Shown: positions 22,893-34,751 of the stretch, in pieces
Position numbering within the stretch: the first letter of the stretch is position 1
How the letters are laid out: each line of letters opens with the position of its first letter
Assembly (NCBI RefSeq): GCF_901000735.1
Contig: NC_081549.1
Span: 22,807,850 to 22,871,849, forward strand
Length of the DNA stretch: 64,000 nt
Direction of reading: 5' to 3'
From: Corylus avellana
Taxonomy: Eukaryota > Streptophyta > Magnoliopsida > Fagales > Betulaceae
Notes under the pieces: generated by a model
The model's database searches: none
The model's input: the letters and a program-made list of their open reading frames with translations, nothing else
What the model was told of the DNA's origin: nothing
Position numbers and translations under genes: made by a program

Positions 22893-24030
22893 AACAAATT
22901 GTTATTGTGAGACTCCATGTTTGAATTGGTGTCTTAACAACCAGATTTTGAGTTGCACTTGTAATTGCAGATAAAGTCATAGTCATAGTCCCACATCATT
23001 TTCATCTCATTTATTTATTTTTATAAATTTATTATTGCATTTTTGAGACCCACTAAAATAGATAAAAATATGATATAATTTTAATAATTTATAATTGAAA
23101 ATACTTTTGGAATTGGAAACAGGTCCTGGGTTCATTGTATTTAGAGGGGTATAGTTGTCTGCCCCATAAATACACTAAATGAACCTGCTCCTTGCAAGCA
23201 AGTTTGGTGTTAGGTCCGGGCCAGGGGTGTCAAATCAAACCATAAATGCAGCGATGAAATTATTGGGTCCAATGACCGGCCTAGTCACAATTCACTGCGC
23301 CTAACCATTCACATTTGTCGGTTAAAAAACAAATATTTTAACTAGTACTGTATTAAAAAAATAATAAAAAACCGAAAAATTGGTTAGCTTATCTCAGCAA
23401 ATTTACTTAGTATTGTAGCTCAATAATACATTATAAAAACTAATAAGTACATCAATTTGATTCTCAAATCTTTAAGAATAATGAAAATAGATAATAAATA
23501 AAATTTAATATTTTAAATAAAATTTAAAAACTGATAGCTAAAATTAAAAAAAATATATAAATATTTAATGAACCGGATGTAAATGCTTTTAAACTTTTAG
23601 TGTTATGTATATTTACATCTCAATAAAAAAGAAAAAAAAGAAATAGCCGTGCCATCGGGGCGGAACCATCCCTGTGCTCCAAGCCAAACGGTGGTTCCCA
23701 ATTTTTTATTATTTTTTTTTAAATATACTTTTTAAAATTAACTTTTGTTCCCTCATTTTTTATTTTTTATTTTTAAAATTTGGTTCCCCCCAATCTAAAC
23801 ATTCTAGTTTTGCCCTTAATTTGGGCCTAACTTTGTTTGTTTCAAGTGAATGTTCGACATGCATAATCACTGTATTAATAAAAAACACAAATAATTTTTT
23901 TAAAATTGTTTCGTAATGCATTTATCTTTGTAAATATATGTAAGATCTGCGAAGATTGAAAAGACATCTTTCAATTGTTCAAAAAAAAGGTATGTTGATA
24001 GAGAAACAAAATGAGTTTTATCCCCAGTCC
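21705..24030. other. LTP gene 4 3' flank and AT-rich spacer
   Basis: 21705-21890 is 3' UTR; a (TC)n tract lies at 21898-21920. Homology to the gene 3 flank ends near 22665. An (AAT)n microsatellite is at about 22866-22892. The rest is AT-rich and shows nothing I can name. Confidence 0.6.
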
Positions 24031-24420
24031 TGGGTTCCTAATTGCTTGGGCGTTAGAGCATCTAAGAAGTTCAAGTTCGTAGGCATTATTTTGGAGGGTA
24101 ATTCATTGGAGGTTATCAATGCTTTTAAAGAAGATGGTCCAAGGTGGATCAGATACCGACAAATTGTGGAGGATATTAAAGAAGTTTTAAAGTTCATTCA
24201 TGGTTGCCGGATCTAGCATATCAAAAGAGAAGCTAATTTTGCGGCAAATGGGCTAGGAAAGTTTAAGGTCAATCAAATTATGAATAAGGTATGAATAGAA
24301 GAAATTTCTTTGTGTATCTACCATATTGTATTTCTAGAGCATTGTATTCTTGTTGTTTAGAGCTGTAATGCTTTGAATATTTTTTTATGAATGAATGAAC
24401 AAGGTAATTATTTTCAAAAA
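24030..24420 (+). pseudogene. LINE 3' end: RNase H-like remnant
   Basis: The forward frame reads FVGIILEGNSLEVINAF...IRYRQIVEDIKEVLKFIHGC, then after a stop (24214-24216) HIKREANFAANGLGKF. This is the C-terminal RNase H-like part of plant non-LTR retrotransposons (ILEGDSxxVIxA ... HVxREAN..A..LAK). It ends in a short AT-rich tail with TGAATGAATGAAC, as LINE 3' ends do. It is 5' truncated and has stops, so dead. Confidence 0.75.
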
Positions 24421-25882
24421 ATAAGTTCCAGTACATTAAGCGTGGTCCCTACAAGGTAGGTTAATCAAATGGAGATTACGTCTCATGAAGTGGTAATCAC
24501 TAGATCGAATTATTTTTTTTATTTTTTTATTTTGATCTGCTTGTGTGAACATGTCAAAATTTTTTTTTTTTTTAAAAAAAAGGTGCGAGAAACTTTAGAG
24601 AATGAGACAAAGCATTTAATTAAAGTCGGCCAACTACAGCCTAACATCGTCCTTATGCCCCATATAAACTTGATTTCCACTCACACGCCCAATTCTTCCT
24701 TGATCCACATATAAGCAATATGTTTATCCCCCACTATATTTTCTTTTAAATGAGAAAATATGTTATGACTTTTCTTTGTTTTATGTGATTTTGACGTTTG
24801 ATTCTTGGATTTTAATTTTAAGAATTTCTATCTATTTTTTTTTTTTTCAAATAAATAAAAATGGACAAAAATATAATTATGTTGCTCATATTAAAAATGT
24901 AAACAAATAAAAATAAAACAACAACAAAAAAAAAAATATCACCCCATTTATTGTTGACTATGACTCGTGACCCCTTAGTCGACCCTCTATTTAGGAATGG
25001 CTACGTGCCACTAATAAGAATTCCTTACAATTAATGAGTTCGGCACTTTAGGCTGCTAAAGGGTAGGAGGGCCCTACGATTTTTTTATGTAGAGTTGTCC
25101 TAATTGCATGCAACTCAAATAATTAATTGTAGAAAATCTCAATTTACGATGCCTGCCTTTCCAACAGGGGAAGCGCAGCCTACAGATGGGTGGCTCACAA
25201 TCACCCTAGTCTAGGTTTCTATTTTTTTTTTTTTTTAATATTAATAAATAAAGCATATGAATTTCACATGGTAAAGGGACATTTAACAAATTAATAAACT
25301 GTACGGAAAGCAAAAAAACTGTACGAAACGAAATTTTTTCTGAATATAAGCCGGATAGGACCCAGAAAGAATGGGCTGGAGCATGCAATGCATCACCAAG
25401 CTGGTGGACTCTAGCTGCTTTAATGGGGCTTTCCGGTTGTGCGGATTAGCTGGCCCAAAAGCATGGGCTTCATCCTATGGGCCGGTGAGGATTGGATGAC
25501 CTTATATGTGTTTTGGGCTTCGGCCCCTCTGCCTAAAACAAATGGAAAATTAAAGAAAATTATTTAAATTATTTAGACCTAGATCACCATTAAAATGCTA
25601 ATAGAAGGCAAACAGAGAGAGTTATTTGATAATGGTGCAAATCATTGAGAGCGATTTGATAAATTTTAAGTGTTAAGGAACAATTTGATAAAGGTAAAAC
25701 CTAGGGCCATTGTAGCTTTTTTCCTTAAAAATAAAATAAAATTATCCAATAAATTAATTACAAAAATACCTTCTTCTTTTTTTTGAAAAGAAAAGAAAAT
25801 GGTTAATGAATAAATTCAAATCGTTTTTATTTTATTTTATTTGTTGAAAGAAAAAATATTCTCCCCCTTAGTAAGTGGAAGT
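24421..25882. other. Spacer, no gene seen
   Basis: AT-rich sequence with several poly-T/poly-A runs. No open frame with family likeness on either strand. Confidence 0.5.
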
Positions 25883-28800
25883 CTATGTTTCTACTGCAGC
25901 ATTTACATCCTCGTCCAATAAAACTCTCTCTAGTCTAAGCACAAGATTATTTGATGACAAGCATTCTCTTCTCAAGTAATCCAACTCTTTCTTCAGCTCT
26001 ACATTCTGCTCTTCTAACTGTGAACTTAACAAGAGCCGATCTTTCAAAATTATATTTTCTCTTCTCAGATTCTCCATCTCCGTCTTCAATTCCATATTTT
26101 GCTCTTCCAATATCCGAATTCTTGTTCTTGGGTCATCCTCCTGAATAAAGAAAAATCATTCCTTTTCCAAATATAAAAATTACAGGATGATAAACATACA
26201 GAAAACAAGAAAAAAAGCTTTGTTCTCACATCAACTGCAGTCAAATTTGAGGAAAAATTTAGCTCCATCTGCTCCTTGTGTGTATTTGACATGCAACCTG
26301 ATGTAGATGGAAAATCCATAGTTCTAGTTACTGTACCTGGAGCATTTTCTAACGCTTTCGGCTGCTCCGAATCGATCTCTTTTACCATGTTCACTTCATT
26401 AACAATGCTTGTATCTGATTCATGTTTCCATGTGCTTCTACCTGATTCAATTTTCACTCCAACAACGACTTGTTCCATTACTTGAGATCTGATTCTCAAG
26501 TTACCCCCCTATTAAATAGAAAAGCACAGTTTTACTTCTTTTCATCTTTTTGTTGAAGTTCAACAACAATGGCTTATGTCAAACTTAAGTAAGAATGAAT
26601 GGCTTATGTCAAATTAATTAATCAACAACAAAGGACTCACATGAACAATTGGAAAAGGGGTTGAACAGTGTTGTGGTCTGAGAAGCTCCCTCTCAACATA
26701 TTGTTCCTCCATTAATTCTCTTACTAAATCGATTTCTAACTCACCAGAAGTTGGTTGAAGCTTCCAAATTACCTAAGATATGCAATAGACATAGTTTATT
26801 AGCATCCAACTGGAGTAAAAGAAAACCGAAAGTATGACAATTTCATACATCAGAAACTACCACAAGATATAGTAACAGGGGTTCAAACACTATAACACTT
26901 TAGCAGATCTCAAGTTTCAGAATATAAGAAAACAAATCTTTTCTTTTTCGGTTGGCTTCAGTCAAAGCCAAACACATGCTAGACTATGAAGGTTGAATGA
27001 TTCCAATTCTAGCTCAAGGACAGTTCAAACTACAATTAAATAACTAAAAACATGAAAGATTGGTATAGGTAACAAATGACACACTTGTCAAAGAATAGTA
27101 GAGATTATGGTCTTCAAATAGGCTAAAAAACAAAGCTGTAGACATGTAGCCAACCCCAATCAGTTGAATTAAAAGTTCACTTTAGTTGAGTTGAAATTGG
27201 TAGTCAGATTTTGTACTACCTGATGATCCTCAAGGTCTTTAAACTTTGTAGCAAACCAGTGTCTATCATAGGACCCACTATTGTCCCATTGGCATATTCG
27301 AGGAAATGTCAAGCAGCTATTGCGTAAAGCAGGCCGAGCTATGTTGATATGCTCATAAGACCATATCTGTTCACAAGAATATAGCAAATATCAAAATACC
27401 GTCCGAAAATTCCATAGCTTTAATTAAAATACAACTTCTGATGAAAGTGAAAGGTTTTTTAACATTATATTGCAGATACTAAACTTTTATTCTATAATCT
27501 CAATGTTCAACTTACAAAGTAGTAAACTATTTAAAGATGCAGTGTTACGTCAGAAATTTTACTAGATAAGCAAAACAAAGGGATTATATTATGATTAATG
27601 AGTCATTCAAATACCTATGAAAAAATTTAATGGGTGTGATTAAGTCATTAAGCCCTCAAGTACAGCCAACACATGATAAATTTGTGAAACCGAGAAACTT
27701 ACTTGGAGAAATATAAGACAACCTCCCACATATTGTATATTTGTCTCTTTTCTTTTGTTCAGCCAGCTGACTATATCATCAACAACAGCTGCACCCCAGG
27801 CATAATGACAGAAATCATCCAAATTTTTAAGATAAGAAAGATAACGGGAATTTACTTTTCCATTGGCATTTGGGAAAAGAAAAGTCCCAAATATAAATAG
27901 TATAAAAGTCCTAACAAAATCATCATTAACCACCCCACCAAGAGCATCAAGTCTGCTTTGAAGTGATGCAACTGTTATCTTCCTCTTCCACAAAACAGCA
28001 CCATATTCCTTCTCTATATCAGTAAAAGGCTCTTCATCAATCAAGACTACAGGTTTACCTACTACACGAAGCCCCAAAATCAACGCAACATCCATCCGAG
28101 TAATGGGAATTTCACCAGGCATAAGTTCAAAAGCAAGCTTCTCACAACTCCACTTTTCCATCAGCTCCACCAATAAGTTTTTTCTAAGCCTATGACTAGG
28201 CATTTCCAGCAGATTTCCAAAACCCATCTTCCTTATTGCACTTCTTTGATCATCCGTGAGTTTACTCACTCGCTTCACAAATGATGGCAAGGAAAATCTA
28301 GTACTGAAATTCGCATTCTGCACACGCACACACACACATTTAGACGAGTGCATTTTGCACTAATAAGCCCTTCAAAAAGAGAAATCCAAACATTCAAACT
28401 ATATCCAAGTAAAATTCCTGGTTGCCCACACTTCAAATTTGGCTAAAAGATTCAAAATTTTCCCTATGCTAACCGCTAACATCAAAAGCAAATAAGAACA
28501 CTTGGCAGTGTACATAGTCAATATCATGACCCCTGAAGAACAATCGAATGTAACCCACAACTAGCCATATCCGAAAAATTATTAGTCCATTTTTTGTGAC
28601 AATACTAGAACAGAGCGAATTTTTTCGCCGCAATAGATTCATAACTCAATTTGATGCTTCGAACACATCAGAATATGCTAAAAACCAACTAATATAACTT
28701 AATTGATGTCAATATTTTTTAATGTCAAAGAAAATACACCAATTAAGTAAAGTACAGGAAATAACGACATTCAAATTTAGCTTTTTAAGCCTAAATAGAT

Positions 28801-28980
28801 CACAAAGTTATTAAGCTTCAATTTCTTTTCTTTTCCTCTCAACTTTCTCAGCAACCAAACAAATGATTGAATTAGATCCACACGATAGAGACGATAACGA
28901 GAGATATAAAGAGAGTAAAACCGTACCGAGTCTCGACCTTCCGGAGCTCCGGCGGAAGATCTCCTCGTCGATTTCTTCAT
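25883..28980 (-). CDS. Plant mobile domain (PMD/MAIN-like) protein with C-terminal coiled coil
   Basis: Six phase-0 exons on the minus strand: 28980-28927, 28317-27703, 27366-27220, 26772-26641, 26508-26230, 26140-25883. All have GT-AG ends and join without frame loss into 494 residues. Residues about 40-230 show the plant mobile domain pattern: a QRSAIRKMGFGNLL helix, LLVELMEKW, GEIPITRMDVALILGL, WKRKITVASL, RTFILFIFGTFLFP, WGAAVVDDIVSWL and GGCLIFLQIW. Residues about 224-316 continue the family's conserved tail (WSYEHINIARPAL; DHQVIWKLQP). Residues about 420-485 are a heptad-rich coiled coil (LEEQNMELKTEMENLRREN, repeated as LEEQNVELKKELDYLRRE). PMD proteins such as MAIN/MAIL1 are nuclear and needed for transposon silencing and genome stability; the domain also occurs in transposons. 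Function here is inferred only from the fold. A gene this intact with introns is unlikely to be a dead transposon. Confidence 0.85.
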
Positions 28981-29418
28981 TCTGAGCCCAACGGCGATGA
29001 TGTGTGAGACTTCCTAGAGAAGCTACTTCGGAAATTAATGGCGTGTACTTTTCGTGTAAAAAGGGCGCGAAACTATCTCACTAGGGGTTCATATCGCTTA
29101 GAGTGTTAACGTGTGTACTGAATCAAATCTAACGTACATTACTCTTTGATCGTAGGATGAGCATCCACGGCTGATAGTTTCTTTAACCATATTTGAATCC
29201 AAATACAAGCTTAATATAAAATTAGTAGATTAATATTAAAATATTTGACTAATTCAATTAAATGTATATAGAGAAGATTGACCTATAATCTTATACTTAT
29301 GTTTCGATACAACTTTAACATGACACTTGACATAAATGCTGATAATTTTTCACACAACTCGTAAACTCGACACATAATTAACAGTTTAAAGTTGAGTGAT
29401 CTAACCCGTTATATCAAA
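28981..29418. other. Upstream region of the PMD-protein gene
   Basis: 5' leader and promoter side of the minus-strand gene; no clear TATA box. Further out it is AT-rich. Confidence 0.4.
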
Positions 29419-29599
29419 GGGAAATGCTAGGTGTTCTTCTAGTATTCTCCTGGTGTCCTCCCAACTGTAATGTGGCTTTTAAAATTACCAATAGATTAAA
29501 AGTCAATAATGATAATCTCAAATTCAACGATAATTTTAAAAGACAAATTACAGTTGGAAGAACACCATGAGAACACTAGAAGAATACCTAACATTTTCC
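29419..29599. mobile_element. Mutator-like MITE (181 bp)
   Basis: Left end GGGAAATGCTAGGTGTTC and right end complementary to GGAAAATGTTAGGTATTC, continuing as paired arms through CCAACTGTAAT. It is flanked by TATATCAAA (29410-29418) and TATATTAAA (29600-29608), a 9-bp duplication with one later change. Confidence 0.85.
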
Positions 29600-31086
29600 T
29601 ATATTAAATGGGTCATATTATATTATGATTGAGTTATATAGTCTTATACTTATGCTTCGACACTATATGACTTTAACCTGCCATTCGAACACGAATAGTT
29701 ATTCCTATAAGCATCCCCTCCCAAAATTTCTTTTAAAAAATAGGGTTACGGGACTTACCTGCATTACGCAGCTTAAAATATAGGGCTCATTTTTTTATAG
29801 ACAGATGAACCCTACAGCTCTCTTCTCTTAAGTAGCCTAAATTTAATGAAATCTGGGTACAAATAATCACAATTGTAAGTAAGTTATTATTGAGAACTTT
29901 GTCAATCTAAACCTGCCATTTTATCCTAAATTATATAGTATTTTTTATTGAACGAGGTGCACTTGGAACAGCCAATTATAGAAATCATGATCCTTTCCTA
30001 TTGGGTTTCTGCTATATTTGGTGAGATGGAACTCAAAGTATCAAAAAACAACTAAACTGCACAGGTCAATAATAATACTAGGTGTAACCCATTTTGGTTA
30101 TGCTAAGTTTGATAGGGACAAATGTTGAAAGTGATTGACTCCAAAAAATTTAAGGTGAATGTTACAATAGGGGAGATTGTACCAGGAGTTTCTAAATTTT
30201 ATCTCTATGATAAAGGCCACCTGAATTTTTAATTTTGACAATTAAAATCTTGAATTTTGCATGAGTGACAAATAAGTTTTTCCGTCATATTTTTCATCGA
30301 GTCTTTAACAAAAAAAAAACTTATCACATGTCATATTGTTCACAATCACATCAAATCAATAAAAACGTGACACATGTTAGCCTATCAAATTGCATCAAGT
30401 AATTTTTTTTTTTTAAAAAAAATAGAGGTGTTAAATTTTTTAAGAGAAAAAATAACGGGCATTAGCAAATTCTAAAGTCTTTTGGTGTGTTTTTCTACAA
30501 TTGATATTGCTCTTATACTTCAGCTTTAGTGATATTACTAGACCAAAATAAATGGGGTTTCACATTCCGATGTGATGCATGGATGTTGTTATTTTGTTTT
30601 TAGAACTTGCTGAGTCGGCTTTGATATTGGGTGTTAATATGGACTTTGGCATGTCAAATTAAACACACGTGGCAAATTGTAAATTGTTAATTTTAACATA
30701 AAGTGACAAGAGACCTATTTAAAATATGGACAAAACTTTTTAAAAAAATAATAATAATTAAAAAAAAATAAAACTTAGAGATTAAATCCAAATCAAATAA
30801 AAACCTAGAAAGTAAATATAATTTTTTTTTTTTTTGGGTTAAATACCTAAAACCTCCATAGGGTTTCGTTTTTATTTTTTTATTTTTTTCCCCTTAGGGT
30901 TTATTTTGTATCACATAAAGTTCTTGTAGTTTTGGTAAAAGACCAAATTGGTCATTCTATTCATTGACCGTTAGTTGACCTAATAGAACTCCACGTGGAC
31001 CAATTAGAAGCTGACATTTGACATAAGTGGCGATGTCAACAGTGATGATATGGCACCTAATTAATTTTTTTTTTTTTTAAATTAAA

Positions 31087-31125
<39 letters not shown>

Positions 31126-31130
<5 letters not shown>

Positions 31131-31250
31131 CCCAAGGGGGTGGCCAAAACCACCCCCAACCTTGGGCACCAAGGGGGCCACCCCCTTAGAGCCAAGGGGG
31201 TGGCCTAGGCACCCCCATCTAGCCAGATGGGCCACCCCCAAAAAAATGGG
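31126..31250. repeat. GC-rich palindromic block after an (AT)n run
   Basis: Several direct and inverted copies of AAGGGGGTGGCC / GGCCACCCCC lie in an otherwise AT-rich area. The related motif GTGGGCCACCCCC appears inside the CACTA-like elements at about 5325 and 14625. It is probably part of a transposable element whose limits I cannot set. Confidence 0.6.
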
Positions 31251-31278
31251 AAATGAGAATTACAACAAGATAAAATAT

Positions 31279-31446
31279 GAAAAAGGTTGGCAATCGAAAC
31301 AATAATTCTAACTTTGTGAATGACTTAGATTGAGAGTATCGTGAGTATTGCTTTAATAAAAACGAAAAAGGTGGGCAACCCAAACAATAATCCTAACATT
31401 ATGAAGGACTTAGGCGGAAAGTATGGTGAGTATTGCTTTAGTAACG
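31279..31446. repeat. Two-copy tandem repeat, 84-bp unit
   Basis: Unit 1 (31279-31362) begins GAAAAAGGTTGGCAATCG and unit 2 (31363-31446) begins GAAAAAGGTGGGCAACCC; both carry AAACAATAAT.CTAAC and GTGAGTATTGCTTTA at matching places. No spacer between them. Confidence 0.85.
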
Positions 31447-33807
31447 TGTTTTACCTCTAAGAGAAGAAAATTAGAGCCAATTCGGATCCCACATGACTTG
31501 CGTACCAATATTTAGCCATCAAAATAGCTCAAGTAGTGAGCCAGAGCCATGTTCTGTGATTCTAAATAGCTCAACTGTTTGTTGAATTATATTTTATATC
31601 ATTATTTACTTTGGGCCGTACCTCGGCCGACAGTGATGCAAAGAACTCGACCATAGTATCTATCTAATGCAGTTCACCAGAATCGACCTAAAAGAAAAAA
31701 ATGGGATCACCTAAAGCACAAAAGTTGAGTGATTTGTTGGTTGTGGCTGCTGAGACAATCCTCATAATTTAAGACAAAAATTCAAAAAGCATTTTTCCTG
31801 CCTCCAACAGTTTGTTTTGTCGGATGCAACTGCGTATAGGACGAGGTTACAGAGGAGCAGTTCGCCTCCATGGCTTTATTGGAACACGTAGCATCTTTTG
31901 AGGGTCCACTGTCATTGACAGCTCACAGGCTGAACTCCAATCCCCAGCATGATTAGAGTTATCAGCGTCTCGTCGATGGTCACGGAGGAATCTGCTGCCT
32001 CCAAATCAGCGATTTTCAACAACTTCTTTTTAGATTTCTTCAATTTGACATGATATTAGTACCTAGGGCTAGGGGTGCCTAAGCTAAACCTAGTCTCCAC
32101 CATTTGTTTGTTAAAGCTTTTTCCTAGATATTTTAGTTAACGTAGGTTGATGTATAAATTTTTATTTTTATTTTTTTTAAAAAAAAAACGAAAAAAGAGT
32201 TGGAATGTTTGTTAAAGTTTTGTTTTATGATTTTTTTTTATTAAAATACTAATAAAAAATGAATGATATGACATAAAAAATGAAAAAAGTTATAATGCTA
32301 TATTGATTTTTTTAGATAAATTGTGCATGAACATTAACAAATGGAATAAAAACATTGCCAAACAAAGCTATATGCATGGTGCCCCCTCCTCTTTTATTGC
32401 AAATCAAAATTCCTGCCAAATTCATCTTAAAGTGTGATGGGGTTGAGAAAAGAAAGCCTTTCACCTGTTTGGTTAAGTGGGTCTCATTATAATCTCTCTT
32501 AACTGGGAGAATGCTTCATAAAGTAGACTAGGTTGTATTTGAGTTTATGAGAAAAATAGGTGTTGAAACTATTATTTGAAAACGGGTTTGGACGAATTGA
32601 TTAATGTGGAGATCCAGAAAAGGTTCGTTCGGTAATTTGTTTGCTACTCGTCCGAACAAGTAATCAGCTAGCTAGGACCAGTGGTTCACTAGCTCGAGAG
32701 GAGTCCAACCCAAACAAGGATCGATTTCATGATTTTCATTATTGTTATTGCATTCTCGTCCAAACGAGTAAGTATGCTCGTTCAAATGAGATCACAACAT
32801 ATCTACAAACCGACTTACTTTCAGTGTTTTAATAATCTTAACAGTCTAACTAATATAAACACTTGTTATAAACCGCTTATAAACGGCTTTGGCCACAATG
32901 TTTTTACTAATATTATTTATTGGGTTTTCAATAAAAAAACACCTGATGAATGATTTTCTATCTATTTTTCCTTGAATTCTTAATTTCTTCTTGATTTCAA
33001 GAAAAATTGTGAATATAATATTGTTTGTTTTGTGATCCACTACACTCACGCTGCATCACTGCAGTCAGGTGGGGTCCACTTGCCCGATAGAATGATAGGA
33101 GCGCACGTGGTCCTGCACCCAACTGAGGGGGGTTTATACGTGTAATTGGAGTGGGCTTGATAGGATCATATATAGGACCACCCCTGCCTTCCATACCAAC
33201 AAAAAGGAAACAATAAGCTAAACTTTGGGCGACCTTAGGTAACCAGTAAAGGGGGAAAAGGTAGAGAGATATTTTTTTTTTTTTTTTTTTTTCTAAGCAG
33301 GTAGGGAGATATTTATGTAGGCGATGATGATGATGATGATTATATATATATTTTCTCTTTTCTTAACTACGATATATATCTACCCACTCTGATCTCAAAA
33401 GTAAAGTATGACCAAATCAGATAGTTGCAGCAAAGCTTCCACTATGCTTCAATCTGCATCGATCTTAACACACACCCATCGCACAACTCATTGGTGAAAA
33501 AAACCATGCAGATATTCCTCCGGCCTTGCCCATGTTACATCTGTACGACCAAAGGGATTTTGGAAGGATTCGACAACAAGTTTTAGCATTATTATATGTT
33601 GAACTTTTTTTATTTTTAACCTTAACTAGGTAGGCAAAGGTGCTCACTCACTCCAGTTAGATCTTGGTCTGATATTTGTATCTCCTTGTCAAGGTGTATA
33701 TATTAGCCTTCCCCTTACATCCTGCGCCATATAGAAGAAGAGTACTTCTGGTCCATCTGGGTCGCCGGCGACGATTAATTGGATTTCATAGCAGAAGAAA
33801 GGGTCAG

Positions 33808-34172
33808 GTAAGAATGAAATTAGCTTGAAAGAAATTTTCTGTTCCAATCTCAATCATCTTTTTGGCATGACAATAGTAAAGAGGACCATTTCTGATTAAG
33901 AAGCTGGAATAATGTTGCAGTGAGACGGTCCCCCAATTCGGATAACAGTCGTCCACACAGACAATTTACCAAGTCTTTTTGCCTTATCTCAGAGACAAAG
34001 AAGATGCTCCTTCTATGTCCCTTTCTAGCTGGAATCTTGACAACATTACTGTAAACAAAGAACTGCCACCACCTTTCTGTTTTAGCCAAAATAGAAACCC
34101 TTTCACTTTGTCTCTCTTCTACTAAACCCTTTGGAAAAAAAAAAAAACCATCTTTTTTGTTTTTTGTAATAG
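33808..34172 (+). other. Putative 5' UTR intron of the ATL gene
   Basis: GGGTCAG|GTAAGA at the left and TTTTTGTAATAG| at the right, ending nine bases before the start codon. The splice signals are good; transcript data would decide. Confidence 0.5.
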
Positions 34173-34181
34173 ATAGTGGAT

Positions 34182-34751
34182 ATGCATCGCCGCCTGCTGG
34201 ATACAGATCAGCTGAATTTGCCACCGGACAATGGGAACAGGACGCGTGACAGCTCGTACATCAGCGAGACCAACTTTGACACCAACATGGTGATCATATT
34301 GGCGGCCTTGCTGTGTGCGCTGATATGCGCGCTTGGGCTGAACTCGATCGTGCGCTGCGCCTTGCGTTGTAGCCGAAGGTTTGCGTTGGAGACCGCCGAG
34401 CAAACGGCCGCGAGACTAGCTGCCACGGGCCTCAAGAAGCGCGATTTGCGTCAGATTCCCGTGGCGGTTTATGGGTCCGGCGTGAACATTAAGGCCACCG
34501 AGTGCCCAATTTGTCTCGGGGAATTCGAAGACGGTGAGAAGGTTCGGGTGCTGCCAAAATGCAATCACGGGTTCCATGTGAGGTGCATAGACACATGGCT
34601 TCTGTCACATTCATCCTGCCCAAACTGTCGGCACTCTCTGCTTGACCACCCAACAAGCACTTCAGGTGCAAATCAACAAGTTCGCCAAGCAGAGTCATCT
34701 GGAAATGGGTCTGCAGCCACGCAAGGCAGCGTTGTCATTGTGGTTAACTAG
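34182..34751 (+). CDS. ATL74: RING-H2 E3 ubiquitin ligase, ATL family (ATL74/75-like)
   Basis: Single-exon protein of 189 residues. I start at the ATG of [10 protein letters not shown] (34182), not at the GTG six bases upstream; other ATL74-type proteins begin MHRLLL. A membrane helix spans about residues 36-58 ([18 protein letters not shown]), then the GLD-type motif GLKKRDL (83-89), then the RING-H2 domain 108-149: [26 protein letters not shown], with the C3H2C3 zinc ligands in place including His129 and His132. ATL proteins are membrane-anchored E3 ligases passing ubiquitin from E2 to targets. The Ser/Gly-rich C-terminus is short. The family is typically intronless in the coding part, as here. 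The exact orthologue is uncertain. Confidence 0.93.
   Translation: MHRRLLDTDQLNLPPDNGNRTRDSSYISETNFDTNMVIILAALLCALICALGLNSIVRCALRCSRRFALETAEQTAARLAATGLKKRDLRQIPVAVYGSGVNIKATECPICLGEFEDGEKVRVLPKCNHGFHVRCIDTWLLSHSSCPNCRHSLLDHPTSTSGANQQVRQAESSGNGSAATQGSVVIVVN

Larger units (their letters stand above)
29600..33660. other. Repeat-rich spacer before the ATL gene
   Basis: Contains A/T-rich scraps, an (AT)n run at about 31090-31125 followed by a GC-rich block, an 84-bp tandem pair, and a (GAT)n tract at about 33322-33340. Around 32610-32800 a TCGTCCGAACAAG-like word recurs. No coding gene is recognisable on either strand. Confidence 0.5.

Noticed and set aside
34176..34181. GTG start six bases upstream in the ATL gene
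   Set aside because: The ATG at 34182 gives the family's usual MHRxLL start; a GTG start is not expected in a plant nuclear gene.
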